Shown: positions 46,372-56,139 of the stretch, piece after piece | Layout: each line of letters opens with the position of its first letter | Position numbering within the stretch: position 1 is the first letter of the stretch | Notes under the pieces: generated by a model | Told to the model about the DNA's origin: nothing | The model's database searches: none | Seen by the model: only the letters and a program-made list of their open reading frames with translations | Made by a program: the position numbers and the translations under genes | Source: Verticiella alkaliphila | GTDB lineage: Bacteria; Pseudomonadota; Gammaproteobacteria; Burkholderiales; Burkholderiaceae_B | Length of the DNA stretch: 64,000 bases | NCBI RefSeq assembly: GCF_018904615.1 | Contig: NZ_JADCNH010000009.1 | Location: 1 to 64,000 of the forward strand | Direction: 5' to 3'

Positions 46372-48042
46372 ATGAAGAACCTCTCCCAGTACCAGGCGTT
46401 GTACAGCGAGTACCGCTGGCTCGTGCCGACGCGATTCAACGTGGCCGACGTCTGCTGCAGACGCTGGGCCACCAGCGCTGCGGATACCCGCCGCATCGCC
46501 ATCTATACCGAAGACGCCCAGGGCGCGCGCGACATCTGGACCTTCGAGCGGCTGTTCCAGACAGCCAACCGGCTCTCGCACGGCCTGGCCCGCATGGGCG
46601 TAAGGCCCGGCGATCGTGTCGCCGTCCTGCTCGGGCCGGGCGGCGAAGCTGCCGCGGCGCACATGGGCATCTATCAGCTCGGTGCCGTCTGCGTGCCCTT
46701 GTCGCCCTCGCTGGCGCCGGAGGCGCTGGAGTGGCGGCTTCGCGATTGCGAAGCCCGGGTGGCCATCCTGGGCGAAGCCGCCCAGCCGAGCCTCGCGGCC
46801 ATTCTGCATCGCTGCCCGGCGCTCACCCAGCTCATTGGCGTGGGATTTGCCGATGAGCGCACGCTGGCCTGGCGCAGCCTGCTCGCCCGGCAGGAAGACG
46901 AGTTCACGCCGGTCGACACACTCGCCACCGATCCTGCGCTGTTACTCTATACCGGCGGCACCACCGGTGCGCCCAAGGGCGTCCTGCATGCCCATGCCAG
47001 CCTGATCGGCGCGCTGCCCGGCTTCGTCGCCGCGCACGACTGGTTCCCCCATGCCGGCGACTCGATCTGGACGCCAGCGGACTGGTCCTGGAGCCCGGGG
47101 CTCTTCGGCGCGCTGCTGCCCGCCCTGTATTTCGCGCGTCCCGTCCTGGCCGTGCAGGGCCGCATCGGCGCCGAGCGGGCCTTCGACGTTCTCGCCCGAT
47201 ACCGCATCACCAACGCGCTCATCGCGCCCGCCCTGTTGCGCGCCATGATGCGGGTGGATCCGCCGCCCGCACCGCCCCCCGTGCTGCGCAGCCTGGTCAC
47301 GACCGGCGAGCCGCTGGATCCTGCCGTGCTCGCCTGGGCGGAGTCCCGCCTGGGCGTGCTGCCCAACGAAGTCTATGGCCAGAGCGAAGCCCATCTGCTC
47401 ATCGGCAACAGCCGCCACAAGTGGCCGGTGCGGCCCGGCAGCATGGGCCTGGCGTTCCCCGGGCACCAGGTCGCGGTGATCGACGAGGCAGGGCAATGCC
47501 TCCCACCCGGAGAGATCGGCGAGCTCGCCGTGCATCGCCGGGATGTGGAAGGCGACGACGACCCGGCGCTCATGCTCGGCTATTGGCGCGGCGAAGCCGC
47601 CACGGCGGCGCGTTTCACCCAGGACTGGTGGCGCACGGGCGATCTCGCGCGTCAGGACGAAGAAGGGTACTTCTGGTACGAAGGCCGCGCGGACGACGTG
47701 TTTCGCGTGGGCGAGCACCGAATCGGGCCCGGCTCCATCGAAAGCTGGTTGCGTCGCCACCCGGCCGTGGCCAACGCCGTGATCGTACCCAAGCCAGACG
47801 TTTCCGCCGGGGCGATCGTCAAGGCCTATGTCGTGCTGACCGAACCCTACATCGGCCAGGCACCCAGCTACCTGCTCGAAACCCTGCAGACCCATGCGCG
47901 CGAACGGCTCGCGCCCTACGAGCACCCGGGCGAGATCGAATTCGTCGACAACCTGCCGATGACCTCGGCCGGCACCGTGCAGCGCAATGTGCTGCGCCAG
48001 CGTGAGCGCGACCGGGCGGCGCGGCGACGCGCCCGCCCCTGA
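46372..48042 (+). CDS. Acyl-CoA synthetase-like protein lacking the A10 lysine
   Basis: A 556-residue member of the AMP-forming adenylate superfamily. Motif A3 (YTGGTTGAPKGVLHAHAS, residues ~193-210), A5 (NEVYGQSEAHLL), A7 (WWRTGDLARQDEEGYFWYEGRADDVFRVGEHRIGP) and the overall fold are all retained. It resembles medium-chain or benzoate-type acyl-CoA ligases. At the C-terminus, where these enzymes have PxTxxGKxxR with the catalytic lysine, this protein has MTSAGTVQRNVLR: Thr535 replaces the lysine. Activity for the adenylation half-reaction should therefore be impaired, or the protein has another role. The start is 46372. Confidence 0.9.
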   Translation: MKNLSQYQALYSEYRWLVPTRFNVADVCCRRWATSAADTRRIAIYTEDAQGARDIWTFERLFQTANRLSHGLARMGVRPGDRVAVLLGPGGEAAAAHMGIYQLGAVCVPLSPSLAPEALEWRLRDCEARVAILGEAAQPSLAAILHRCPALTQLIGVGFADERTLAWRSLLARQEDEFTPVDTLATDPALLLYTGGTTGAPKGVLHAHASLIGALPGFVAAHDWFPHAGDSIWTPADWSWSPGLFGALLPALYFARPVLAVQGRIGAERAFDVLARYRITNALIAPALLRAMMRVDPPPAPPPVLRSLVTTGEPLDPAVLAWAESRLGVLPNEVYGQSEAHLLIGNSRHKWPVRPGSMGLAFPGHQVAVIDEAGQCLPPGEIGELAVHRRDVEGDDDPALMLGYWRGEAATAARFTQDWWRTGDLARQDEEGYFWYEGRADDVFRVGEHRIGPGSIESWLRRHPAVANAVIVPKPDVSAGAIVKAYVVLTEPYIGQAPSYLLETLQTHARERLAPYEHPGEIEFVDNLPMTSAGTVQRNVLRQRERDRAARRRARP

Positions 48043-48281
48043 GGCCGGACGTTTCCGGCGGCACTGCGTCCCACGCAGTCCCCCCACGGGGCATGGCAGC
48101 ACCAGCAGGTAGAATGACCTGTGAATCCGTGGCCGCCGGGGCAAGAACATGGCCCGCGCGGCGCTTTCCGGTTGCGGCCTCTGGCCCCGGAAGCCATCTT
48201 GTCGTGCGGCCACCCGCCCCCATCTAGACCGTATTGCCGTCTTGCCGCCGCTTTTGCACGGCCGGCACACTTCTATCCGAC

Positions 48282-49208
48282 ATGTCAGACCAACTCACCA
48301 AATACCTGTTCGCCGATCGCTCGGTGCGTCTGCAAACCGTCGAGCTCGACACTGCCTGGCAAGCCATGCAGCAGGGCCACGACTATCCGCCCGCCATCGG
48401 CCGCCTCCTCGGCGAGTTGGTCGCTGCCAGCCTGCTGCTGTCGGCCAATCTGAAATTCGACGGCACGCTCGCGCTCCAGCTCCAGGGCGACGGCGATGCT
48501 CGCCTGATCGTGGTCGAGTGCCGCTCGAACCTCGACGTGCGCGCCACCGTCAAGCTGCGTGAGGATGCCGTCGTGGCTGACGATGCCGGCCTGCAGGCGC
48601 TCGTCAATCCCGGTGGCACCGGCCGCTTCACCGTTGTGCTCGACCCCCAGCACCGCCAGCCAAGCCAGGTGCCCTACCAGGGCATCGTGCCGCTGGTGGG
48701 CGAGACGGTGGCGGAGGTGCTTGAACACTACATGGCGAGCTCCGAGCAGTTGCAGACGCGCCTCTGGCTGGCCGCCGATCTCGAGCGCAGCACGGGACTG
48801 CTGCTGCAGCGCCTGCCAAATGACGGCGGCAAGGAAAAGACGGCCGAGGACGACCCGGACGAGACCTGGAATCGCACGCTGCATCTGGCCGAGACGCTCA
48901 AGCGCGAGGAAATGCTCGAGAACGCAGCCCCAACGCTGGTGCATCGTCTCTTCTGGCAAGAGGAGCTGACGGCCTTCGAGCCCATGCCTGCGCGCTTTCA
49001 CTGCCCCTGCAGCCGCGAGAAGGTCGCCAACGTGCTGCGCGTGCTGGGTCAGCCGGAAGTCGAAGAGATCCTGGCCGAATCCGGCGAGGTGAAAGTCAAG
49101 TGCGACTATTGCCTCACGGCGTATCGGTTCGATCCGGTGGACTGTGCCGAGGTGTTCGCCAGCAACGATCCGGTGTCGGTACGACACAAGAGTGGCAACA
49201 CGCACTGA
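48282..49208 (+). CDS. hslO: Redox-regulated chaperone Hsp33
   Basis: A 308-residue holdase chaperone activated by oxidative unfolding. The N-terminal domain starts SDQLTKYLFADRSVRLQTVELD, and the zinc-binding redox switch is C-P-C (in FHCPCSREKV) followed by C-x-x-C (KCDYCLTAY) near the C-terminus. Oxidation releases Zn2+ and turns the chaperone on. The ATG at 48282 gives the usual N-terminus. No operon partner. Confidence 0.97.
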   Translation: MSDQLTKYLFADRSVRLQTVELDTAWQAMQQGHDYPPAIGRLLGELVAASLLLSANLKFDGTLALQLQGDGDARLIVVECRSNLDVRATVKLREDAVVADDAGLQALVNPGGTGRFTVVLDPQHRQPSQVPYQGIVPLVGETVAEVLEHYMASSEQLQTRLWLAADLERSTGLLLQRLPNDGGKEKTAEDDPDETWNRTLHLAETLKREEMLENAAPTLVHRLFWQEELTAFEPMPARFHCPCSREKVANVLRVLGQPEVEEILAESGEVKVKCDYCLTAYRFDPVDCAEVFASNDPVSVRHKSGNTH

Positions 49209-49321
49209 CATTTTTTCATCACCAGAGGCGCGGCCTTGCTCCATGCGGGCTCGCGCAAGGTGTCCGCAGGTAGTCCCCAGCGTTATGCACAGGTTGCGGG
49301 GATAACTTTCTGGATGCTTCT

Positions 49322-49343
49322 AGCCGCCACGTACGTGGCGGCT
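49322..49343. repeat. Perfect 22-base palindrome before the TadE-like gene
   Basis: AGCCGCCACGT is followed directly by its exact reverse complement, ACGTGGCGGCT, giving an 11+11 palindrome without spacer. It ends three bases before the preferred start codon at 49347, so as RNA it would hide the ribosome entry site. Confidence 0.75.
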
Positions 49344-49346
49344 CGC

Positions 49347-50372
49347 ATGGCAGAGACCGCCCATCTGCGCCAGACTGCAGGCCTTTCCCTGCCATCGTCG
49401 CGCATCGTGTCCAGATTCCATCGCCACCGCGGCGCGGCCGCGACCGAGACGCTGCTCATCGCCGTGCCCCTCTTTCTGACGGGTCTGGGTACCGTCGAGG
49501 CGGCCCGTTGGTGGGGCGTGCGCCAGGCCGTGGGGCTGGCCGTGATGGAAGCCGCGCGCGAGGGGAGCACGTCCGGCGCCGATAGCGCCGCCATCGGCTC
49601 GGCCATGGCCCGTGCCCTCCTGCCCCTCGTTGCCAGGGACGCGTCCCCCGTAGGACTCGCCGAAGGCGAGGCCCGACAACGCGACACGGCAGCCCGGCTG
49701 TCCGTAGTCGGGCTGTCCGAATGGGAGATCCGCGTCATCAGCCCACGGCGGGCACACTTCGAGGATTTTGGCCGCGCGGCCGCCGGAGGCCGCGAATTGC
49801 CCGACACCTACCAGGCGGAACGCCACCGGGGTGAGTTAGGTCATGGCACACGTCGTGGCGCTGGTGCGGCTTCGGGCGACACGATCTTCGCCGCCAATAC
49901 CTTGGTGCTGGAGGCCACCTACCTGCATGCGCCGCTCGTGCCCGGCGTGAGCGCCTTGCTACGCGGCCTCGGTCAGGCCGCGCCCGCGGGCCTTGCCGGC
50001 GACGGCATGCGGCGCGCGGGCTTCCTGCCCATGACGATGCGCGTGAGTCTGCCCATGCAGACACCCGCCCGCGAGGCCGCGGCGGGTGCTGTCATCCGGC
50101 CGGCAGCATTGGCGTCGCCATCGCCGGTGCCCGTACCGGTGGCCGGCACCGGGGCCTGCGCCGGTCTGTGGTGCCCTCCGTCAGGTGGCACCCTGCCGCC
50201 ATCTCCACCCACGGGTGCTCCTCCGCCAGCAAGCGCCACCCCCACCCTGCCCTGGGAGCCCCCCGTCTCGGGTGGGGCTTCGCCCGGCACGCCGCCCGCC
50301 CCACTACCGGGCGCTGAGGACGGCTGCGGCGTGGTCCTGTGCTGCCCTGGCGGCGCGACCCTACCGGCCTGA
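49347..50372 (+). CDS. Orphan TadE-like protein with Pro/Cys-rich tail
   Basis: A 341-residue protein with one TadE-like element: RHRGAAATETLLIAVPLFLTGLGTVEAARWW (hydrophobic segment near residues 30-55), whose GAAATE start resembles the glutamate-bearing segment of TadE/TadF pseudopilins. A region with no recognisable fold follows, then a proline-rich and cysteine-containing tail (CAGLWCPPSGG; CGVVLCCPGG). No other tad, flp or prepilin peptidase genes are nearby. The start is uncertain: ATGs at 49236, 49314 and 49347 are all open. Function unknown. Confidence 0.6.
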   Translation: MAETAHLRQTAGLSLPSSRIVSRFHRHRGAAATETLLIAVPLFLTGLGTVEAARWWGVRQAVGLAVMEAAREGSTSGADSAAIGSAMARALLPLVARDASPVGLAEGEARQRDTAARLSVVGLSEWEIRVISPRRAHFEDFGRAAAGGRELPDTYQAERHRGELGHGTRRGAGAASGDTIFAANTLVLEATYLHAPLVPGVSALLRGLGQAAPAGLAGDGMRRAGFLPMTMRVSLPMQTPAREAAAGAVIRPAALASPSPVPVPVAGTGACAGLWCPPSGGTLPPSPPTGAPPPASATPTLPWEPPVSGGASPGTPPAPLPGAEDGCGVVLCCPGGATLPA

Positions 50373-50483
50373 GCCGCGTTCGTTAGGCGGGTATCACCGC
50401 GTCGTGCGGCCCCGGCCATGGCACGAGGCTCACGTCTGCTATCGTCTGCACCGACACTCTGCCGTCGATATCGTCTTCTGGAG

Positions 50484-51173
50484 ATGCCCGTGTCCGTGAC
50501 CAAGACCACCGTGCGGGTGTGGGATCTGCCCACCCGCCTCTTTCACTGGCTGCTCGCCCTCTGTTTCGTCGGCTCGTTCGTCACCGTGAAGACGGGCGGG
50601 TTCTGGATGGATTACCACCTGTGGTTCGGCTATGCGACGCTCGCGTTGCTGCTGTTCCGACTGGTGTGGGGTGTGGTGGGGCCCGAGCATGCGCGCTTTC
50701 ACCGCTTCCTGCGCGGGCCGGCGGCCGTCGTGGACTATGTTCGAGGACGTCAGCCAGGCGGTGCGGGCCATTCGCCGCTAGGCGCCCTGTCTGTCGTCGC
50801 GATGCTCCTTGCCTTGTCGGTGCAGGCTGTCTCCGGGCTTTTCGCCGACGACGGCATCTTCACCGCAGGGCCGCTCGCAACGACGGTGAGCGCCGCGGCG
50901 TCGGACACGCTCACCGCCATCCACCAGACCGGAGAGCCTATCCTTCTCGTGCTCATCGGTCTGCACCTGCTCGCCATCGTCTGGTATACCGTCGTGCGTC
51001 GTCGCAGCATCGTCAAGGCCATGGTGACGGGTGACAAGCCCGCCGCGCAGGTGCCTGAGCGCACGCCGCCCACGCCGGACGACGCCAGTGTGCGCGCACG
51101 GGCCTTGATCGTGGCGGCCATGGCGGCCGGCCTCGTCTATCTCATCGTTCGCCAGGGAGGAGGCTTCGCGTAG
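50484..51173 (+). CDS. Cytochrome b561-type di-haem membrane protein
   Basis: A 229-residue inner-membrane cytochrome b of the b561/Ni-Fe-hydrogenase b-subunit type. VWDLPTRLFHWLLALCFVGSFVTVKTG contains the first haem-ligand histidine; the segments YHLWFGYATLALLLFRLVWG and HQTGEPILLVLIGLHLLAIVWY carry others. Four main hydrophobic helices plus a short C-terminal one are present. Such proteins pass electrons from quinol to periplasmic c-type cytochromes. It converges on a cytochrome c' gene, a frequent partner. Confidence 0.93.
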   Translation: MPVSVTKTTVRVWDLPTRLFHWLLALCFVGSFVTVKTGGFWMDYHLWFGYATLALLLFRLVWGVVGPEHARFHRFLRGPAAVVDYVRGRQPGGAGHSPLGALSVVAMLLALSVQAVSGLFADDGIFTAGPLATTVSAAASDTLTAIHQTGEPILLVLIGLHLLAIVWYTVVRRRSIVKAMVTGDKPAAQVPERTPPTPDDASVRARALIVAAMAAGLVYLIVRQGGGFA

Positions 51174-51276
51174 GCGGCACGCCGGCTACACGGCATCGTT
51201 CGAGGGAACGCGCTACGCGACGATCGCACGTAGCACAGGATGCCGCCGACGCCATCGAGGCGCCGGGGCGCCAACA

Positions 51277-51732
51277 TCAGCGGCGCTGACGGTAGCTGTC
51301 GTGACAGGCCTTGCAGCTGTTGGCGACGTCGCTGTAGGCCGCGCGGATGGAGTCGAAATCCGCACTGCCCGAGACCTGCACCAGGCGGCCCATGCTGGCC
51401 TCCAGATCCTTGGCGGCCTGCTGGAACTTGGCCGAATCCTTCCAGACTTCCGGGCGGGCGTTGCCACCCTCAGTGCCCTCGCCAAAGCCCTTCCAGGGCA
51501 AGGCGGACAAGGTGCGCAGCACGGCGATCTCCTGCTGCGCCTGCTCGGCATTGAACGGTACGCGGCCGCGCATCATGGGGGCGAGACCACCGAAATGCGC
51601 GCCCAGCAGCTTCAGGGCCGACTGCCGATAGGCAATGGCGTCTTCGGGTTTCTCGAACTGCGGTTGCGCGAGCGCGGCCGTACAGGGCAGGGCCAGCGCA
51701 AAGCACGCCAGGGCCTTGGCGAATCGGGTCAT
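51277..51732 (-). CDS. Cytochrome c'
   Basis: A 151-residue periplasmic cytochrome c'. A signal peptide ends near TAALAQ (residue ~22). The mature four-helix bundle starts PQFEKPEDAIAYRQSALKLLGAH, and the haem-attachment motif CKACH sits near the C-terminus (SCKACHDSYRQRR). Cytochrome c' proteins bind NO and help against nitrosative stress. It is convergent with the cytochrome b561 gene; they may exchange electrons. Confidence 0.94.
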   Translation of the reverse strand: MTRFAKALACFALALPCTAALAQPQFEKPEDAIAYRQSALKLLGAHFGGLAPMMRGRVPFNAEQAQQEIAVLRTLSALPWKGFGEGTEGGNARPEVWKDSAKFQQAAKDLEASMGRLVQVSGSADFDSIRAAYSDVANSCKACHDSYRQRR

Positions 51733-51875
51733 GCGGTTCTCCTGGTCTCGGAACGATGGAGTGTCGGCAACAGGGGCAGGACACTACGGCCCCCGGGGAA
51801 AGTTACAGGGTTTGCCGGATACCAGCAATGCGAAAGACGCGTGCGGCCCAGGGCCAGGCACGCGCCCTTCGTCGC

Positions 51876-53437
<1,562 letters not shown>

Positions 53438-54055
53438 ATGAAACTGATCGGCTCGCTCTCCAGCCCCTACGTGCGCAAGGCACGCATCGTCCTGGCCGAA
53501 AAGAAGCTCGAGTGCGAGCTCGTGCTGGAGAACGTCTGGGCGGCTGACAGCACGATCCAGGCGTCCAATCCGCTCGGCAAGGTGCCCTGTCTCGTCATGG
53601 ACGACGGCAACTGCCTCTTCGATTCGCGCGTCATCGTCGAGTATCTCGACACGCTGTCGCCGGTGAGCCGCCTGCTGCCCGCCGCCGGGCGCGAACGCCT
53701 GGACGTGAAGTGGTGGGAAGCGCTCGCCGACGGCGTGCTCGACGCCTGCGTCCTCATGCGCCTGGAAGACACGCAGCGCACGCCCGAGCAGCGCAGCCAA
53801 GCGTGGGTGGATCGCCAGCGCGGCAAGATCGAGGCTGCCCTGCCGCTCATGGAGCGCACCCTGGGCGAGCGCAACTTCTGCGTCGGCCAGCACACCAGCA
53901 ACTACACCCTTGCCGACGTGGCGGTGGGCTGTGCCCTGGGCTACCTGGATTTCCGCTTCCCGGACATCGTCTGGCGCGACGCCAATCCCCAGCTCACGCG
54001 GCTCTACGACAAGCTGATGCAGCGCGCGTCGTTCGCCGACACCGTGCCGGCCTGA
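53438..54055 (+). CDS. Glutathione S-transferase
   Basis: A 205-residue GST. The N-terminal thioredoxin-like domain is MKLIGSLSSPYVRKARIVLAEKKLECEL... with the serine in the usual catalytic position (SSPYVRK) and the DSRVIVEYLD glutathione-binding segment. The all-helical C-terminal domain contains NYTLADVAVGCALGYLDFR. Such enzymes conjugate glutathione or use it as reductant; the substrate is not readable. It is divergent from purB. Confidence 0.94.
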   Translation: MKLIGSLSSPYVRKARIVLAEKKLECELVLENVWAADSTIQASNPLGKVPCLVMDDGNCLFDSRVIVEYLDTLSPVSRLLPAAGRERLDVKWWEALADGVLDACVLMRLEDTQRTPEQRSQAWVDRQRGKIEAALPLMERTLGERNFCVGQHTSNYTLADVAVGCALGYLDFRFPDIVWRDANPQLTRLYDKLMQRASFADTVPA

Positions 54056-54140
54056 TCCGAAGCCTGGGCGGTCCTTGCGCCCGCCCTCACGGGCAATCAC
54101 GCATTGATTCTTCGGCCCACCTGGGCCGATAGTACGGACC

Positions 54141-55100
54141 ATGACGCTGACCCGATATTCCACGCACGCCGGCCTGATCGGCATGGCTGCGCTATGGGGT
54201 GCCTCGTGGCCCTGGGGCCGTACCGTGGCGCAATCGATGCCCCCACTCACCGCCGCGTGCGTGCGCTTTCTGATGGCCAGCGTCGTGCTGCTGCTCTGGC
54301 TCTGGCAACGCCAGGGCCTGGGTTCGCTGCGCCGGCTCACGCCCCGGCAGTGGGTGGGCCTGAGCGGCGCCGCGTTCGCCGGGGTGCTGGGCTACTCCAC
54401 GTGCTTTCTGCTCGCGCTGCAGACCCTGCCGGCCGGCAAGGCCGTGATCGTCGTGGCACTCAACCCGGTGGTCACGCTGGCCTTCGCCGTGCTGCTCTTC
54501 CGTGAGCGGATCAACGGGATCATGGGCATCGGCGTGGTCATGGCGGTGGCGGGCGCCACGTACACACTGAGCGGGGGCTCCCTGGCGGCACTGCTGCCGG
54601 GCGGGGCCGGCATGGGCGAGCTCCTCGTGCTGGGTTGCGTGCTCTGCTGGGTGCTGTACACGCTCATCGGGCGTGTGGTGCTGACCTCGCTGGATTCGCT
54701 CACCACCACCACGCTGACCGCCATCCTGGGCGCGGGCTTTCTGCTGGTGGCAAGCCTGATGTTCGAAGGCATCTCGGCGTGGACAGGCCTCGTACACGCG
54801 CCCGCCAATGCGTGGTACAGCGTCGCTGCGCTCGCCTTTGGCGGCACCACCCTTGCCTATGCCTGGTACCTGCACGGCGTCAAAGTCCTGGGTGCGGGCT
54901 CGGCCGCCGCGTACATCGCCCTCGTGCCGGTCTTCGGCGTGCTCAGTTCGAACCTGTGGCTGAACGAGCCGCTCAGCGCCGCTCTGGTGGTGGGGGGACT
55001 TCTCGCCATTGGTGGCATGGCCGTGATGCACTGGGGACGACAGGCCCTCGAGGGATCGGCAGGCGTGTCGACGGCGTCAGCTCCCGGACGTCGACACTGA
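54141..55100 (+). CDS. DMT/EamA-family transporter
   Basis: A 319-residue drug/metabolite transporter with two EamA repeats, each of about five helices (roughly residues 10-140 and 150-290). PLTAACVRFLMASVVLLLWLW and AYIALVPVFGVLSSNLWLNEPLSAALVVGGLLAIGGMAVM are typical. EamA proteins export amino acids, metabolites or drugs; the substrate is unknown. It stands between gst and the LysR regulator, convergent with the latter. Confidence 0.92.
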   Translation: MTLTRYSTHAGLIGMAALWGASWPWGRTVAQSMPPLTAACVRFLMASVVLLLWLWQRQGLGSLRRLTPRQWVGLSGAAFAGVLGYSTCFLLALQTLPAGKAVIVVALNPVVTLAFAVLLFRERINGIMGIGVVMAVAGATYTLSGGSLAALLPGGAGMGELLVLGCVLCWVLYTLIGRVVLTSLDSLTTTTLTAILGAGFLLVASLMFEGISAWTGLVHAPANAWYSVAALAFGGTTLAYAWYLHGVKVLGAGSAAAYIALVPVFGVLSSNLWLNEPLSAALVVGGLLAIGGMAVMHWGRQALEGSAGVSTASAPGRRH

Positions 55101-55130
55101 CGCACTGCCGATCGCGCCTGCGCAGCGGCC

Positions 55131-56048
55131 TCACGGCGCGAACGCCGGCGCCACGCGCGAGGTGCGCACCATCAGCTCGCGCAGCCACCGATTCACCGGA
55201 TCCGTCTCTGCGCGCGCACTCCAGTGCATCGACACCAGGAAATCCTGGTGCGGCAGACGCGGCTCCAGCATCGCGAAATCGCCCTGCGCGGCAAACCCGC
55301 GGGCAATGTTGCGCGGCATCAGCACGGCGAGATCCGAGGTGCGCACGAGTGAGGGCGTGACGAGAAAGTGCTCGGTCACGAGCCGGATCCGCTGCTCCAG
55401 GCGCAGCAACGCGAGGATCCGGGTGGATTCGGAATGCCCACGCACCACCACGTACTCCAGGCGTGCCATCAGCCGCGGCGCCGCCCGGCCCGCCACCGCG
55501 CCCTGCGCGAGCGGGTGTCCCGCGCGCAGCACCACCACATAGCGGTCCTCGAAGAGCGGCTGCGAGCGCGTGCCGGTCACACCGGGCAGAAATCCCATCG
55601 CCAGGTCGAGCCGGCCGGCGTCGAGCGCATCGGCGATCTGACCGGGATCGAGCTGAAACGTCTCCAGCCGCATGCCAGGGGCGACCCGACTCAGCTCGGC
55701 CATCAGCGGCGGCAGAAAGGAGCCCTCCCCGATGTCGCTCATGTGAAAGCGCAATGTTCGCTGCGACTTGGCGGGATCGAACACCTGGGCGGCGGTGAGC
55801 ACACGCTCGAGCTGGGCGAGCGCCTCGCGCACCACCGGCGCGAGCTCATCGGCCCGCGGCGTGGGCTGCACCCCGCCCGGCGCCCGCACGAAGAGCGCGT
55901 CGCGCACCAACAGGCGCAAGCGCGTGAGAGCGTGGCTGGCCGCCGGCTGGGTCAGGCCCACGGCTTCCGCTGCCCGGCTCACGCTGCGCAGGCGATAGAC
56001 CGCGTCGAACACCCGCAGCAGGTTGAGATCGATGTCGTTGATATGCAT
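55131..56048 (-). CDS. LysR-family regulator divergent from iorAB
   Basis: A 305-residue LysR regulator. The N-terminal helix-turn-helix is IDLNLLRVFDAVYRLRSVSRAAEAVGLTQPAASHALTRLR, and the effector domain begins near residue 90. The start at 56048 (MHINDIDLNLL) is used; another ATG is nine bases upstream and the frame stays open further. It is divergent from the iorA-type gene with 91 bases between them, and the AT-rich gap (TGCATATA, ATATATTGG) probably contains its binding site. Likely regulator of aryl-pyruvate oxidation. Confidence 0.93.
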   Translation of the reverse strand: MHINDIDLNLLRVFDAVYRLRSVSRAAEAVGLTQPAASHALTRLRLLVRDALFVRAPGGVQPTPRADELAPVVREALAQLERVLTAAQVFDPAKSQRTLRFHMSDIGEGSFLPPLMAELSRVAPGMRLETFQLDPGQIADALDAGRLDLAMGFLPGVTGTRSQPLFEDRYVVVLRAGHPLAQGAVAGRAAPRLMARLEYVVVRGHSESTRILALLRLEQRIRLVTEHFLVTPSLVRTSDLAVLMPRNIARGFAAQGDFAMLEPRLPHQDFLVSMHWSARAETDPVNRWLRELMVRTSRVAPAFAP

Positions 56049-56139
56049 GGTCTGCATATAGCATAGACGGAATATTGCATTGCCATATATTGGCCTCGCC
56101 CGCAGACTGTCGCCCTCAAACGATAAAAAGGAGGGGACG
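56049..56139. promoter_or_regulatory. Divergent control region of the LysR and iorA genes
   Basis: A 91-base gap, AT-rich compared with the rest of the window (TGCATATAGCAT, ATATTGCATTGCCATATATTGG). Several half-overlapping ATATTGCA/TGCATATA elements suggest a LysR operator and the iorA promoter, but the exact site is not fixed. AAGGAGG at 56128-56134 is the strong ribosome-binding site of iorA. Confidence 0.5.

Noticed and set aside
49283-49291. TTATGCACA resembling a DnaA box
   Set aside because: A single copy with no cluster, no AT-rich unwinding region and no dnaA nearby; chance match.
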